From: Campylobacter jejuni subsp. jejuni 414
Lineage (GTDB): Bacteria > Campylobacterota > Campylobacteria > Campylobacterales > Campylobacteraceae
Direction: 5' to 3'
Assembly (NCBI GenBank): GCA_000163995.1
Contig: CM000855.1
Location: forward strand, 855,172 to 919,171
DNA: 64,000 nt
The notes beneath the pieces were generated by a model, which saw only the letters and a list, made by a program, of their open reading frames with translations, was not told the DNA's origin and did not search any database. The translations under genes were made by a program, and so were the position numbers. Shown here one piece after another: positions 1 through 9,711 of this stretch. The number at the start of each line of letters is the position of its first letter. Positions within the stretch are counted from its first letter, which is position 1.

Positions 1-5
1 TTAAA

Positions 6-81
6 TGGTGTCCCGTGTTGGATTCGAACCAACGGCCCCCTCCTTAAAAGGGAGATGCTCTACCGGCTGAGCTAACGAGAC
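6..81 (-). tRNA. tRNA-Lys (anticodon TTT)
   Basis: On the minus strand this folds as a standard 76-nt tRNA. The acceptor arm GTCTCGT pairs with ACGGGAC, the anticodon loop is CTTTTAA with TTT at positions 34-36, and the T-loop is TTCGAAT. The 3' CCA is encoded. TTT reads the lysine codons AAA and AAG. A strong promoter lies just upstream at 102-130. Confidence 0.97.
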
Positions 82-101
82 ATTTTAAAAATAAAAATCT
101 G

Positions 102-130
102 ATTATGCCAAAATTAGCTCTATTTGTCAA
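102..130 (-). promoter_or_regulatory. Sigma-70 promoter of tRNA-Lys
   Basis: Read on the minus strand, TTGACA (130-125), a 17-nt spacer and CATAAT (107-102) lie about 20 nt upstream of the tRNA 5' end at 81. The perfect -35 box is unusual for Campylobacter, where protein genes often lack one, and fits a strong stable-RNA promoter. Confidence 0.8.
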
Positions 131-147
131 GCTTTTTTAAATCATTT

Positions 148-926
148 TTAATATTTTCTCTCCAAATAACGAGAAAGTATACTTATAGGTAAAGTTAAAA
201 TAAGATATGCAATAGCCAAAACTACATAAGCTTCAAGAGTAGCAAAAGTATAAGAATTTACCTCTTGTGCATTTTGAGTTAATTCATTTACAGCAATAAC
301 GCTCAGCAAGGAACTGTCTTTAATTAAATTTGCAAATTGACCACTAAGAGGTGCTAAAATATTTTTTAAAGCTTGAGGAAATATTATGTATGTACAAATT
401 TGTATCTCTTTTAATCCTAAAGCCCTAGCACTTTCAAGCTGGGATATAGAAATACTTAAAATTCCGGCTCTAAATATTTCAGCTAAATAAGCAGCAGAAA
501 AACATGCTAAAATAGTAACTCCTACCACATATCGATTGTCAAATCCTAAGTTGTTTGCAATAATATAATAAATCAACAACACCTGTACAAGCAAAGGAGT
601 TCCTCTGATAAGTTCTATATAAAATATAGAAAAAAATCTTAAAAAAATAATCGAACTTAAAGAAAAAGCACAAAAAACTCCACCTAAAATTATACTCAAC
701 AATAAAGAAAAAAAACTAATCATTAAAGTATTTAAAAAACCTTGAAAAAATTTTTCTTTATAAGTTATAATTGCACTAAAATCAAAATGATAAGCACTTA
801 TACTAAAACTGCAATAACAAAACAATATTAAAAATAAAACAAAAGAATTAAATTAGTTATTATTTTTAATTTTGATAGAGGTTTTAAAGGTTTAAAATTC
901 TTATTTTTTTGAATAAACAAAGACAA
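148..926 (-). CDS. glnP: Glutamine-type ABC transporter permease, frameshifted near the N-terminus
   Basis: Inner-membrane permease of a polar amino-acid ABC importer (HisM/GlnP family). The main frame covers 148-825 (225 aa) and contains several membrane segments and the EAA-loop signature ALGLKEIQICTYIIFPQA that docks the ATPase. The frame appears to begin further upstream, at TTG 926 behind a GGAG site, with residues MSLFIQKNKNFKPLKPL. That frame stops after the first hydrophobic residues. Adding one T (minus strand) to the T4 run at 841-844 joins it to the main frame and gives about 259 aa. The fallback TTG at 825 has no visible ribosome binding site. No ATPase or binding-protein gene lies next to it. 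The family call is firm; whether the gene works is open. Confidence 0.8.
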
Positions 927-948
927 TAAAAATCTCCAAAATTATAAT

Positions 949-2154
949 TTATTCATTTCTTAAAGTATCTAAAATATTGATTTGAGTTGCTTTTTTAGCA
1001 GGATAAAAAGACGATAAAGCTATGATTACTAAAGCACCGACAATAGTTAAAGAAAAATCCATTAAAGATAAATCAAGTGGTAATTTACTAGTTCCATAAA
1101 CATCAGCAGGTAAACTTACTATATCAAAATTTCCTAAAAGCCATAAAGCAAAAAACGCAAGTATCACACCCACTATCATACCACCGCCACCTATAAGCAT
1201 ACCTAGAGCAAAAAAACTCTTTTTTATCTCACTCTTACTCGCACCTAAGGCAAGTAAGAGTGCTATTTCACTACGACGATTCATGACTATCATCAATAAA
1301 GAACTTACTATATTTAAACTTGCAACCAAAATAATAAGCATCAAAACTATAAAAAGTGCTCTTTTTTCAAGCTCCAAAGCTGAAAAGAAGTTTTTATTTT
1401 GTTCCCACCAGCCTACCACAGCATAATCATCTTTTAAATAAGATTTAATTTTTTCTACATCCTTAAAAGCATTATTACTATATATATGAATTCCATCATA
1501 ATTTGGATTTTGAAGTATTCCAAGTACTTTTTTTAATGCATTAACATCTGTATACATATAAGCTTTATCATAAAAAGCAAGCCCAGAGGTAAAACGTGCT
1601 TTAACATTAAAACGTTTGCTTTGTGGCACTAAAGAAAATCCACTAGGGTTAAGATTTGAAAAAATAAGAGAAAGTTTATCATTTTTATATAAACCAAATT
1701 CATCAGCAAGTGCCGATCCTACAAGTATATCAAAACCACTTAATTTCTCATCTTTTAAAGCTTTAGCAACTACTTCGTTGATTTTTTTTTCATCGTCAAA
1801 ATTAACACCAAAAAGTACACCACCTTCAAAACGATTATCTGCTTTTACGACAACTTGAGTACTTATATAAGGACTAAACAATAAATTTGGAAATATTTTT
1901 CTTAATTCATCTACAAATTCATCATTTACAGGAGCGTAAAATTTAGGTAAAATAGTAATAGGATAATTCATCACAAAAAAACGCTTTTCAAATTCTTTAT
2001 CAAAGCCATTCATAATTGCCATAGCTACAAGTAAAACACAAAGTCCCACACAAACTCCTAAAAAAGCTAAAAGCATAGAAAGATTAATAAAAGGCTGTTC
2101 TTTATCAAATCTTAAATATTTAAAAAGCAAATATTTTAAAACGCTTTTATTCAA
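949..2154 (-). CDS. lolE: Lipoprotein-releasing ABC permease, LolC/LolE/LolF type
   Basis: Inner-membrane permease of the FtsX/MacB fold that hands mature lipoproteins to LolA. There is one N-terminal membrane helix (about 25-47), a large periplasmic domain (about 50-260) and three C-terminal helices (about 266-291, 314-340, 366-384). The final region [19 protein letters not shown] is typical of LolC/E. At 401 aa it has the usual family length. The TTG start at 2154 overlaps the secA stop by four bases (TTGA), so the two genes are translationally coupled. Only one LolC/E-type permease is present here, which suggests a homodimer (LolF-like). lolA lies on the other side of secA in the opposite orientation. 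No LolD ATPase is in the window. Confidence 0.85.
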   Translation of the reverse strand: MNKSVLKYLLFKYLRFDKEQPFINLSMLLAFLGVCVGLCVLLVAMAIMNGFDKEFEKRFFVMNYPITILPKFYAPVNDEFVDELRKIFPNLLFSPYISTQVVVKADNRFEGGVLFGVNFDDEKKINEVVAKALKDEKLSGFDILVGSALADEFGLYKNDKLSLIFSNLNPSGFSLVPQSKRFNVKARFTSGLAFYDKAYMYTDVNALKKVLGILQNPNYDGIHIYSNNAFKDVEKIKSYLKDDYAVVGWWEQNKNFFSALELEKRALFIVLMLIILVASLNIVSSLLMIVMNRRSEIALLLALGASKSEIKKSFFALGMLIGGGGMIVGVILAFFALWLLGNFDIVSLPADVYGTSKLPLDLSLMDFSLTIVGALVIIALSSFYPAKKATQINILDTLRNE

Positions 2155-4739
2155 GCTAAAATCCCTTGTTTAGGACCACTTTTTCCATGGCATTCTTTAA
2201 ATTTTTTTCCACTTCCACAAGGACAAGGGGCATTGCGTGGAACTTTTTTAAATTCAGCTTCACCAAGATTATTTTCACTCGCACCCATTTCTACTGAATT
2301 TTCAAGTAGTTTTTCATTTTTTTCATTAGCTTTATTTTCCAAATTTTGTGCTTCTTCTTGATTAAACTGTACGCTAAAAAGTAATTTAATACTATCAAAT
2401 TTAATGCGATTGACTAGCTCTAAGAAAAGATTATAGCTTTCTTTTTTGTATTCTACAAGAGGATCTTTTTGATTGTATCCACGAAGTCCTATGCCTGTTT
2501 TTAAAATATCCATCTGATACAAATGCTCGCGCCAAGCATTATCCAAAACTTGTAAATACAAAATACGCTCTATATTGTGCAATTCTTTAATCTCGAGTCT
2601 TGACATCTTTTCATTGTAAGAATTTTCAAGAATTTGACTTAATTTATCTTGCATTTCAATAACACTTAAATTCTCAAAATCTTCTTCACTAATCTGAATT
2701 GAACATTCATATAAAATTTTTGCTTGTAAATTCTCAAAATTTACATTAGAGCCACTTTCATCAAGCATATAATCATTCATCACATTTGCACTATATTCAG
2801 CAATATTTTGTGAGATTTTAGCTTTAATATCATAGTTTTCATCTAAAAGCTCATTACGATAACGATAAATAGTTTTTCTTTGTTCATTTGCCACATCATC
2901 GTATTCTAACAAATGCTTCCTGCTTTCAAAATGTAAATTTTCTACTTTTTTCTGTGCATTTTCAACTGCTCTTGTAACGATTCTTGACTCTATACTTTCA
3001 CCCTCTTCTATACCCAAACGATCCATAATGCTTTTAATGCGATCTCCGCCAAAAATTCTTAAAAGATTATCTTCCAAACTCAGATAAAAACGGCTTATAC
3101 CAGGATCACCTTGTCTTCCTGCACGACCACGAAGCTGATTGTCAATACGACGACTTTCATGCCTTTCTGTACCGATAATATAAAGTCCCCCTAAAGTCCT
3201 AATCTCATCATCGATTTTGATATCCACACCACGACCTGCCATATTGGTAGCAATAGTTACAGCACCTTTTTTACCTGCATCTTGGATAATTAAAGCTTCT
3301 TGTTCGTGATTTTTAGCATTTAAAACATGATGAGGGATTTTCTCTTTTACAAGCATATTATGAAAAACCTCACTGCGTTCTATACTTGCAGTTCCTACAA
3401 GCACGGGCTGACCTTTGGTATTAGCTTTTTTAATCTCTTCAATCACAGCTTTAAATTTTTCATTTTGAGTTTTATAAATAAGATCATCTTTATCTTGTCT
3501 TTTGATAGGAATGTTTGTTGGTATAGAAATAACATCTAAACTATAAATTTGTGAAAATTCTGTCGCTTCTGTTTGTGCTGTTCCTGTCATACCTGCGAGT
3601 TTGTTATACATTCTAAAATAATTTTGAAAAGTAATATCCGCTAAAGTTTGACTTTCTTCTTGAATTTTTACATTTTCTTTAGCTTCCAAGGCTTGATGCA
3701 GTCCCTCACTAAAACGACGCCCTTCACTTAAACGCCCTGTAAATTCATCAACTATAATAACTTCTTTATTTCTTAGAACATAATGCACATCTTTCTCAAA
3801 AAGATTGTGCGCTTTTAAAGCTTGATCAAGTTGATGAGCTAAAATAGCATTCTCGAGACTATATAAATTTTCTACGCCAAAAAGCTTTTCAGCCTTTGCA
3901 ATACCCGCTTCTGTAATCAAAATGCTACGGTTTTTCTCATCAACCACAAAATCACCCTCTGGTTTTGCAGGTGGTAAAACCGCTTCGCCTTTTTGCATTT
4001 GTTTAGCCACTTCATTTGCTTTAATATAACCATCTAAGGTACGATTTGTAGGACCACTAATGATAAGTGGAGTTCTTGCCTCATCAATTAAAATACTATC
4101 CACCTCATCCACAATAACAAAATTATGCTCCCTTTGAACTTTTTCAGCTTTTGAAAATTTCATATTATCACGCAGATAGTCAAAACCAAATTCATTATTT
4201 GTTCCATAAGTAATATCACAATCATAAGCTTGCTTGTGTTCTAAATCGCTATTTTGGGAAGAAAGCACCACACCCACGCTAAAACCTAAAAAATTATAAA
4301 TCGCGCTCATTTGTTCAGCATCTCTTTTTGCTAAATAATCATTCACCGTAACAACATGCACACCTTTGCCACTCATAGCATTTAAAACAACAGGTAAAGT
4401 CGCTACAAGAGTTTTACCTTCTCCTGTTTTCATTTCTGCGATTTTTCCATCATGTAAAACCATACCGCCGATTAATTGCACATCGAAATGACGCATATTT
4501 AAAGTTCTTTTGCCCGTTTCTCTAACTATGGCAAAAATATCATTTAAGATATCATTCTCGTTCTTTTCTCCGTTTAAAATTTGCTCTTTAAATTTTGCAA
4601 ATTCAGCCTTTAATTCATCATTGTTTAAATTTTGATACTTGCTTTCTAAAGCATTAATTTGTGCTACACGCTTGAAGTATTTTTTTATTTCGCGATCATT
4701 TTTCGTGCCAAAAATAGCTTTTAAGGTATTTAAAAACAT
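2151..4739 (-). CDS. secA: Protein translocase ATPase SecA
   Basis: Motor ATPase that drives preproteins through SecYEG. At 862 aa it is full length. Visible elements are Walker A MKTGEGKT (residues 103-110), the DEVD box (211-214), the second nucleotide-fold motif around [10 protein letters not shown], and the C-terminal zinc-binding motif [13 protein letters not shown] (C839, C841, C850, H851) that binds SecB or lipids. The ATG at 4739 begins the conserved N-terminal helix. The gene lies directly upstream of the LolE-type permease with a 4-base overlap, and divergent from lolA with about 100 bp of AT-rich promoter DNA between them. Confidence 0.98.
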   Translation of the reverse strand: MFLNTLKAIFGTKNDREIKKYFKRVAQINALESKYQNLNNDELKAEFAKFKEQILNGEKNENDILNDIFAIVRETGKRTLNMRHFDVQLIGGMVLHDGKIAEMKTGEGKTLVATLPVVLNAMSGKGVHVVTVNDYLAKRDAEQMSAIYNFLGFSVGVVLSSQNSDLEHKQAYDCDITYGTNNEFGFDYLRDNMKFSKAEKVQREHNFVIVDEVDSILIDEARTPLIISGPTNRTLDGYIKANEVAKQMQKGEAVLPPAKPEGDFVVDEKNRSILITEAGIAKAEKLFGVENLYSLENAILAHQLDQALKAHNLFEKDVHYVLRNKEVIIVDEFTGRLSEGRRFSEGLHQALEAKENVKIQEESQTLADITFQNYFRMYNKLAGMTGTAQTEATEFSQIYSLDVISIPTNIPIKRQDKDDLIYKTQNEKFKAVIEEIKKANTKGQPVLVGTASIERSEVFHNMLVKEKIPHHVLNAKNHEQEALIIQDAGKKGAVTIATNMAGRGVDIKIDDEIRTLGGLYIIGTERHESRRIDNQLRGRAGRQGDPGISRFYLSLEDNLLRIFGGDRIKSIMDRLGIEEGESIESRIVTRAVENAQKKVENLHFESRKHLLEYDDVANEQRKTIYRYRNELLDENYDIKAKISQNIAEYSANVMNDYMLDESGSNVNFENLQAKILYECSIQISEEDFENLSVIEMQDKLSQILENSYNEKMSRLEIKELHNIERILYLQVLDNAWREHLYQMDILKTGIGLRGYNQKDPLVEYKKESYNLFLELVNRIKFDSIKLLFSVQFNQEEAQNLENKANEKNEKLLENSVEMGASENNLGEAEFKKVPRNAPCPCGSGKKFKECHGKSGPKQGILA

Positions 4740-4838
4740 TTTTAAACCTTTGTAAATTTTTCAAACTACCATTATAACGATTATTTAATTAAAATTAGCT
4801 AGAATGATATAAAAAATATAATTTTTTAAGGAAAATAA

Positions 4839-5348
4839 ATGAAAAAAGTATTCTTAATATTTTTTATTTTTACAGGACAACTTTTTGCTCTTGATCTTAA
4901 TTTTGATACATTTTCAAGTGATTTTAAACAAACGGTAAAATCCAAAAACTCTACGTTTTCTTATTCTGGACATTTTATACTAAGCAAAGATCAAGCATAT
5001 TGGAGTTATAACACCCCTAGCAAAAAAGAGATTTATATCAACAAAAATCAAGTTACCATAGTAGAACACGATCTAGAGCAAGTCATTTTTTCTCATCTTG
5101 ATAATATTCCAAACCTTAATGAAATTTTTAAAAAAGCAAGCTTTACGGATAAAGATAAACTTATAGCAAAATATGACAATATAAACTATATAATTAAGCT
5201 TTATCAAGATAAAATTCAAAGCATATCTTACAAAGATGAATTTGAAAATGATGTTACAATCAATCTAAACAATCAAATTAAAAATCCAAAAACTAATCCC
5301 AATGTTTTCAAGGCACAAATTCCACAAGATTACGATATAGTTCGTTAA
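4839..5348 (+). CDS. lolA: Outer-membrane lipoprotein carrier LolA
   Basis: Periplasmic chaperone that receives lipoproteins from the LolCDE complex and carries them to the outer membrane. A signal peptide (residues 1-17, ending LFA) is followed by the LolA pattern FSSDFKQTV, which recurs near the start of mature LolA proteins, and by the motif YWSYNTP. At 169 aa it is slightly short for the family but complete. The ATG at 4839 follows AAGGAAAATA. It is divergent from secA and ends in a 4-base convergent overlap with the next gene. No lolB is seen here; Campylobacterota are generally thought to lack it. Confidence 0.88.
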   Translation: MKKVFLIFFIFTGQLFALDLNFDTFSSDFKQTVKSKNSTFSYSGHFILSKDQAYWSYNTPSKKEIYINKNQVTIVEHDLEQVIFSHLDNIPNLNEIFKKASFTDKDKLIAKYDNINYIIKLYQDKIQSISYKDEFENDVTINLNNQIKNPKTNPNVFKAQIPQDYDIVR

Positions 5349-6079
5349 TTTTGCGTTGAATTTTCATCAAGCTTTATCTCATAGCCTATCTGTGGTAAAT
5401 GATCAGGCTTGCTTGTATTATTTTCTTTAAATATTTGAAGGGGATTAGTGATTAAATCTCTTTTAATTTTTTCTTCTATATCTGAAGTCATTTTAGGTAT
5501 ATTTAAATTATCTATATTGATTTCTCCGTTATCGTTTTTATTTTCTTCATCCGGATCTTTAAAAAGCTGCTCAACTTGTCTAGTTTCGATATTTGGTACA
5601 CTAGGGGTTGGAACCTTTTGAACATCAGGAACTTGAGTTTTAGGAACTTCTAAATTTTCGAGTGCTTTTTTTACTTCACTACCGATATCTTTTTCTTTAG
5701 CCTCAGTACTTTCTAAAAAGCGTTTAAATTCCTCTAGATCAAATTTTTCCACTCCACTTAAAGATATAATATATATATCATCTAATTTAATCTTGTATTT
5801 CTTATCTAAAAATTTTTCTAAAGTTTTTTTAAAATTATTTTTTCCAATTTCTGTAAAAATATCCTCATAAAAAAACCCTGAAATTACCGTATTTATAGCA
5901 TCAATTAATTTATTTTCATTTTCTTTTAAATTATTCCCATTAAATTCTAAAGAAATTTCAACTTTTTTAAGAACATTTTCCCCACTTTTAGAATATAAAT
6001 CTGTTCTTATTTTATCTATTTCAAGGTTTTGAGCATTTAAACTCAAAGTCAAAAAAACACTTAAAAATATTTTTTTCAT
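5345..6079 (-). CDS. Putative periplasmic protein with two N-glycosylation sequons
   Basis: No enzymatic family recognised. The 244-aa product has an N-terminal signal peptide (MKKIFLSVFLTLSLNA), an N-terminal half (about 20-125) that may form an alpha/beta domain, a proline-rich linker (VPKTQVPDVQKVPTPSVPN) and a charged C-terminus. The C-terminal region has two Campylobacter PglB-type sequons (D/E-X-N-X-S/T): ENNTS and DENST. This fits an exported, glycosylated protein. It lies 9 bp downstream of the helicase gene, probably co-transcribed with it, and overlaps the lolA stop by four bases tail to tail. Confidence 0.7.
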   Translation of the reverse strand: MKKIFLSVFLTLSLNAQNLEIDKIRTDLYSKSGENVLKKVEISLEFNGNNLKENENKLIDAINTVISGFFYEDIFTEIGKNNFKKTLEKFLDKKYKIKLDDIYIISLSGVEKFDLEEFKRFLESTEAKEKDIGSEVKKALENLEVPKTQVPDVQKVPTPSVPNIETRQVEQLFKDPDEENKNDNGEINIDNLNIPKMTSDIEEKIKRDLITNPLQIFKENNTSKPDHLPQIGYEIKLDENSTQN

Positions 6080-6088
6080 TTAATGCCT

Positions 6089-7432
6089 TTAAATAATTTG
6101 TTCTTGCATTTCAAGATCTAAAAAATCATGTCTTTTATAAAAGTCGATCACGCTAGGATCTATTTTTAAAATATTAGCAAAATAAAATCCAAAATTTATC
6201 TTTTTTACAGAATAAATTTTTAAAGTATTTGGATTTGTAGCGCGAGAAAGAGCTACATAAAGCTGCCCATTTTCAAAAATATGATCAATATCACACACTA
6301 ACTTTTCAATACTCATACCTTGTGATTTATGTATAGTGATAGCATAAGCTAATTTAATAGGAAATTGCGTAACACTTGCAAGAATATTGATAACAAAATC
6401 CTTACCTACTTGATCAAGCTCTTTCATAAAAAAAGTATAAGGTTCAAGTAAAATTTTCACCCCATTGTTTTTAATAATGCTAATATAAGCTTTCTCTTCT
6501 TCATAAAAAATATCTTCTACAACACCTTGTTCTCCATTATAATAATTCTTATCCCAATTATTTACACAAAAAATAATACGAGAACCTATTTTAATATTTA
6601 ACTCTTCTAATATATTTAAACTTTTAACCCAAGAATCAAGTTCTTCATCTTTTAATCCATTGTTTTCCTTTTTAACTTGAGCTTTAAAACATACAAGCGG
6701 GGTTTTAAGCTTATTTAATCTTTCTTGATTGATGTTATTTACTTTTTTATTGATACCACAAAGCAAAGTGTAATCATCTTCCAAATTTTTTAAATCCTTA
6801 CAATCAATTTGCAAAGATTTAAAAAAACTTAAAATTTTTTCATCTAAAAAACCTTGTCTAATCAAAGATAAGTTATTGTAAAATTCAATATTTTGCGTTC
6901 TTTTAGGTTGAGAAAGTTTAATATGTTTAAAATTTAAATCTTGCCAAAAAAATGACGAAAAAGCATAATAAGAATGGCTAAACAGAGTTTCTTTTTTTTC
7001 TTTAATCACAGGAGGTAACTGAAAAAAATCCCCAACAACTAAAATTTTTCCATTAAATTGAGAATTTCTAAGCCTAAAACCTATCATTTCAAAAACATTT
7101 GCACTAACCATAGAAATTTCATCAATGATAATAAGTTCAATTGTTTTTAAAAGCTCTTTAAGCTTTGCTAATTTTTCTTTTTGCTTTTGATTGCGATCAA
7201 ATACACTTAATTTTATCATATCATCACAATACCCCAAGCAAAAAAAGCTATGTAAAGTAACACCACCTATATTAAACGCTGAAAGAGCACTAGAGCCAAG
7301 AGCTACGACTAATTTTTTTTGTTTTCTATAGGATTTAATGAGTTCATTTGTTAAAAAACTTTTACCAACCCCAGCACCACCGCTTAAAAAAACATTACTA
7401 TAAGCTAAATTTTTTTCTAGTTTATCAAGCAT
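6089..7432 (-). CDS. Pif1/RecD-like superfamily 1 DNA helicase
   Basis: Cytoplasmic ATPase of the SF1B helicase group. Walker A is GGAGVGKS (residues 18-25), Walker B is LIIIDEIS (about 98-105), the DFFQLPP motif III region follows, and the C-terminal motif YAITIHKSQGMS matches the RecD2/Pif1 motif V-VI region. The length of 447 aa is that of a minimal Pif1-type helicase with no extra nuclease domain. The likely role is unwinding DNA during replication or repair; the substrate is unknown. It starts at ATG 7432 and is divergent from the NlpC/P60 lipoprotein gene. Confidence 0.85.
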   Translation of the reverse strand: MLDKLEKNLAYSNVFLSGGAGVGKSFLTNELIKSYRKQKKLVVALGSSALSAFNIGGVTLHSFFCLGYCDDMIKLSVFDRNQKQKEKLAKLKELLKTIELIIIDEISMVSANVFEMIGFRLRNSQFNGKILVVGDFFQLPPVIKEKKETLFSHSYYAFSSFFWQDLNFKHIKLSQPKRTQNIEFYNNLSLIRQGFLDEKILSFFKSLQIDCKDLKNLEDDYTLLCGINKKVNNINQERLNKLKTPLVCFKAQVKKENNGLKDEELDSWVKSLNILEELNIKIGSRIIFCVNNWDKNYYNGEQGVVEDIFYEEEKAYISIIKNNGVKILLEPYTFFMKELDQVGKDFVINILASVTQFPIKLAYAITIHKSQGMSIEKLVCDIDHIFENGQLYVALSRATNPNTLKIYSVKKINFGFYFANILKIDPSVIDFYKRHDFLDLEMQEQII

Positions 7433-7480
7433 TATATTTCCTTAGCTTTAATTATAATTATTTTTTCTAAAAGGTTGATT

Positions 7481-8827
7481 ATGAAATCTTATTTATATTT
7501 TGTTTTTATAATGCTATTTTTAACAGCTTGTTCAACAAAAAATTTAACTTCACTTCATCATGAAAATTTAGAACAAAAAAATGAAGATCAACATTATGCA
7601 AAACTTGAATACGAACAAAGCATAAGCGTTTTGCCTCAATTTACACACAATATTAATTTTAATGCAAGACAATATAAAAAATATTTCTTTAATCCTTGGC
7701 ATGATTCGTTTAAAAACTACAAAAATCAAAATATTTTTTGGTCCTTTCCTTTGTATTTAAATTCAAAAAATACTTATTATTTTTTCAATAAACAAATTAT
7801 CCCACTTTCATGGTTTAAAAACACTATAGATAATGCCAACGCTCAAGAATTAGGCAAACTTAATCAAAAAGCTTTAATTATCCAAAATACAATCATAAAA
7901 AATCTTCCAACCCAAAGAGCTATCTTAAAAAATCCTTTTTTTGAAAATGAAGGAATTCCTTTTGACTACGCAAGCGATGGTATTTTAAATGCCGGAACCC
8001 CTGTTTTAATTTCACATTTTAGTAAAGATAGACGCTATGCTTTTGTTTTAAGTGAAACTGGGGTTGGATTTGTTGAAAGCAAAAACTTAGAATTTTTTTC
8101 AAATGATAGAGCAAAAATCTATGAAAATCTTAACTTTATCACCCCACTAAAAGAAAAGTTTGCTATCTATAGCGAGGATGGTAAATTTTTCTTTGAAAGT
8201 AGAATCGGTGCTATTTATCCTTACTACAAAGAAGATAAAAACTATTTTTATGGAAAAATAGGTTCTAGAAAATATAAAATTTCTAAAAAAGATGTCTCTA
8301 AATTCCCTTTACAGCTTAATGATAAAAATTTAAAAAATCAGCTTTCACAAGTTTTAAATTTACCCTATGGTTGGGGTGGTTATAATTTTGAAAGAGATTG
8401 TTCTTTACTGACTCGTGATATCTTTTCAGCTTTTGGACTTTACCTACCAAGAAATTCAGCTGCACAAAAAAATTCTTTTAACCATTTTGATATAAGCGCT
8501 CTTAGCAATTCACAAAAAAAAGATTTTTTAAATCGCTTTGGAAAAGCTTATCTAAGCTTACTTTATTTACCTGGACATATCATGCTTTATGCAGGTCAAA
8601 TTGCAAATAATAATATCGCTATACATAACATATGGGGCTTAAGAAAAGATGCAACCCAAAGACTTCTCATAAGCTCTAGTGTTATTACCTCTTTAGAAAT
8701 AGGAAAAAATGAAATTTCAGAAGATAATTTACTCTTATCAAAACTTAAAGAAATAAGTTTTATAAATTTAACTGAACAAGAAAAAGAGCAAATAAAAAAC
8801 TATCTTGAAAACGTACAAAACCAATAA
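7481..8827 (+). CDS. NlpC/P60-family peptidoglycan hydrolase lipoprotein with SH3 domains
   Basis: A lipoprotein that probably cleaves peptidoglycan stem peptides. The ATG at 7481, 6 nt after AAGG, gives 448 aa; an upstream in-frame TTG at 7475 overlaps the ribosome binding site. The lipobox is LTAC, with the acylated Cys at about residue 17. After an N-terminal helical region, residues about 150-275 look like two bacterial SH3 folds. The NlpC/P60 domain follows, with catalytic Cys307 in RDCSLL, His366 in LPGHIMLYAG and His382 in IAIHN. The domain order N-NLPC-SH3-SH3-NLPC matches a known Pfam architecture. An inverted repeat at its 3' end probably terminates transcription. Confidence 0.85.
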   Translation: MKSYLYFVFIMLFLTACSTKNLTSLHHENLEQKNEDQHYAKLEYEQSISVLPQFTHNINFNARQYKKYFFNPWHDSFKNYKNQNIFWSFPLYLNSKNTYYFFNKQIIPLSWFKNTIDNANAQELGKLNQKALIIQNTIIKNLPTQRAILKNPFFENEGIPFDYASDGILNAGTPVLISHFSKDRRYAFVLSETGVGFVESKNLEFFSNDRAKIYENLNFITPLKEKFAIYSEDGKFFFESRIGAIYPYYKEDKNYFYGKIGSRKYKISKKDVSKFPLQLNDKNLKNQLSQVLNLPYGWGGYNFERDCSLLTRDIFSAFGLYLPRNSAAQKNSFNHFDISALSNSQKKDFLNRFGKAYLSLLYLPGHIMLYAGQIANNNIAIHNIWGLRKDATQRLLISSSVITSLEIGKNEISEDNLLLSKLKEISFINLTEQEKEQIKNYLENVQNQ

Positions 8828-8854
8828 GATTTATTGCTTTAATCAATAAATCTT
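8826..8854. terminator. Bidirectional hairpin terminator
   Basis: An 11-bp perfect inverted repeat, AAGATTTATTG and CAATAAATCTT, with a 7-nt loop, followed by T residues on the plus strand. It sits between two convergent genes, the NlpC/P60 lipoprotein and aguB, and overlaps the end of aguB. Confidence 0.7.
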
Positions 8855-9711
8855 TTAGTTAAATCTGTAAAATATTCTATGCGTCTATCACGTAAAAAAG
8901 GCCACCAACGACGTACATTTTCACTTCTTTTTTTATCTATTTCTATGATTTTTACACATTCATTTTGACTATCTAAAAGACAAAGCTCTTCACCTTGAGG
9001 GCCAAAAACAAAAGAATTTCCCCAAAATCTTATCCCCTCTTCTACCCCACTTGCATCTTTTTCAAAACCCACTCTATTAATAGCTACTACATGCAAGCCA
9101 TTAGCTATAGCATGTCCTTTTTGCACACCAAGCCAAGCATTAAGCTGTTTTTGTTTTTCTTCATCTTTATCCTTATCAAACCAGCCAATTGCTGTAGGAT
9201 AAATAAGAATTTGAGCTCCTTTTAAAGCCATGATTCTTGCTGCTTCAGGATACCACTGATCCCAGCAAATAAGCACCCCAAGCTTGCATAAACTTGTATT
9301 TATAGGCTCAAAACCTAAATCTCCAGGAGTAAAATAAAATTTTTCATAAAAACAAGGATCATCAGGTATATGCATTTTGCGATACTTTCCTGCTATAGAA
9401 CCATCTTTTTCAAAAACCACCGCAGTATTATGATAAAGTCCAGCACTTCGTTTTTCAAATAGTGAAGTAATAAGCACTATTTGATTTTTTTTAGCTATAC
9501 TTGCCCAAAATTTCACATCTTTTTCATAATCATTTGCATAATCAAAAAAATCCACATTTTCACTTTGACAAAAATATTCACTTTGATGAAGCTCTCCTAA
9601 ACAAACAAGTTCAGCTCCTTTTTCAGAAGCTTTTTTTATAAATTCGCAAGTTTTTTTCATGGTTTGTTCTTTATTTGAATGAAATTTTTGTTGTATTAAA
9701 GCGATTTTCAT
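8839..9711 (-). CDS. aguB: N-carbamoylputrescine amidohydrolase
   Basis: Nitrilase-superfamily enzyme that hydrolyses N-carbamoylputrescine to putrescine, CO2 and ammonia. The Glu-Lys-Cys catalytic triad is visible: E40 in LGELHQSEYF, K112 in YRKMHIPDD and C149 in LICWDQWYPE. At 290 aa it has the AguB length. Its start at 9711 overlaps the stop of the metal-exporter gene by four bases (ATGA), and the agmatine deiminase gene lies just upstream in the same run, so the operon carries both steps from agmatine to putrescine. The family call is strong; substrate preference is inferred from the motifs and from aguA. Confidence 0.93.
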   Translation of the reverse strand: MKIALIQQKFHSNKEQTMKKTCEFIKKASEKGAELVCLGELHQSEYFCQSENVDFFDYANDYEKDVKFWASIAKKNQIVLITSLFEKRSAGLYHNTAVVFEKDGSIAGKYRKMHIPDDPCFYEKFYFTPGDLGFEPINTSLCKLGVLICWDQWYPEAARIMALKGAQILIYPTAIGWFDKDKDEEKQKQLNAWLGVQKGHAIANGLHVVAINRVGFEKDASGVEEGIRFWGNSFVFGPQGEELCLLDSQNECVKIIEIDKKRSENVRRWWPFLRDRRIEYFTDLTKRFID

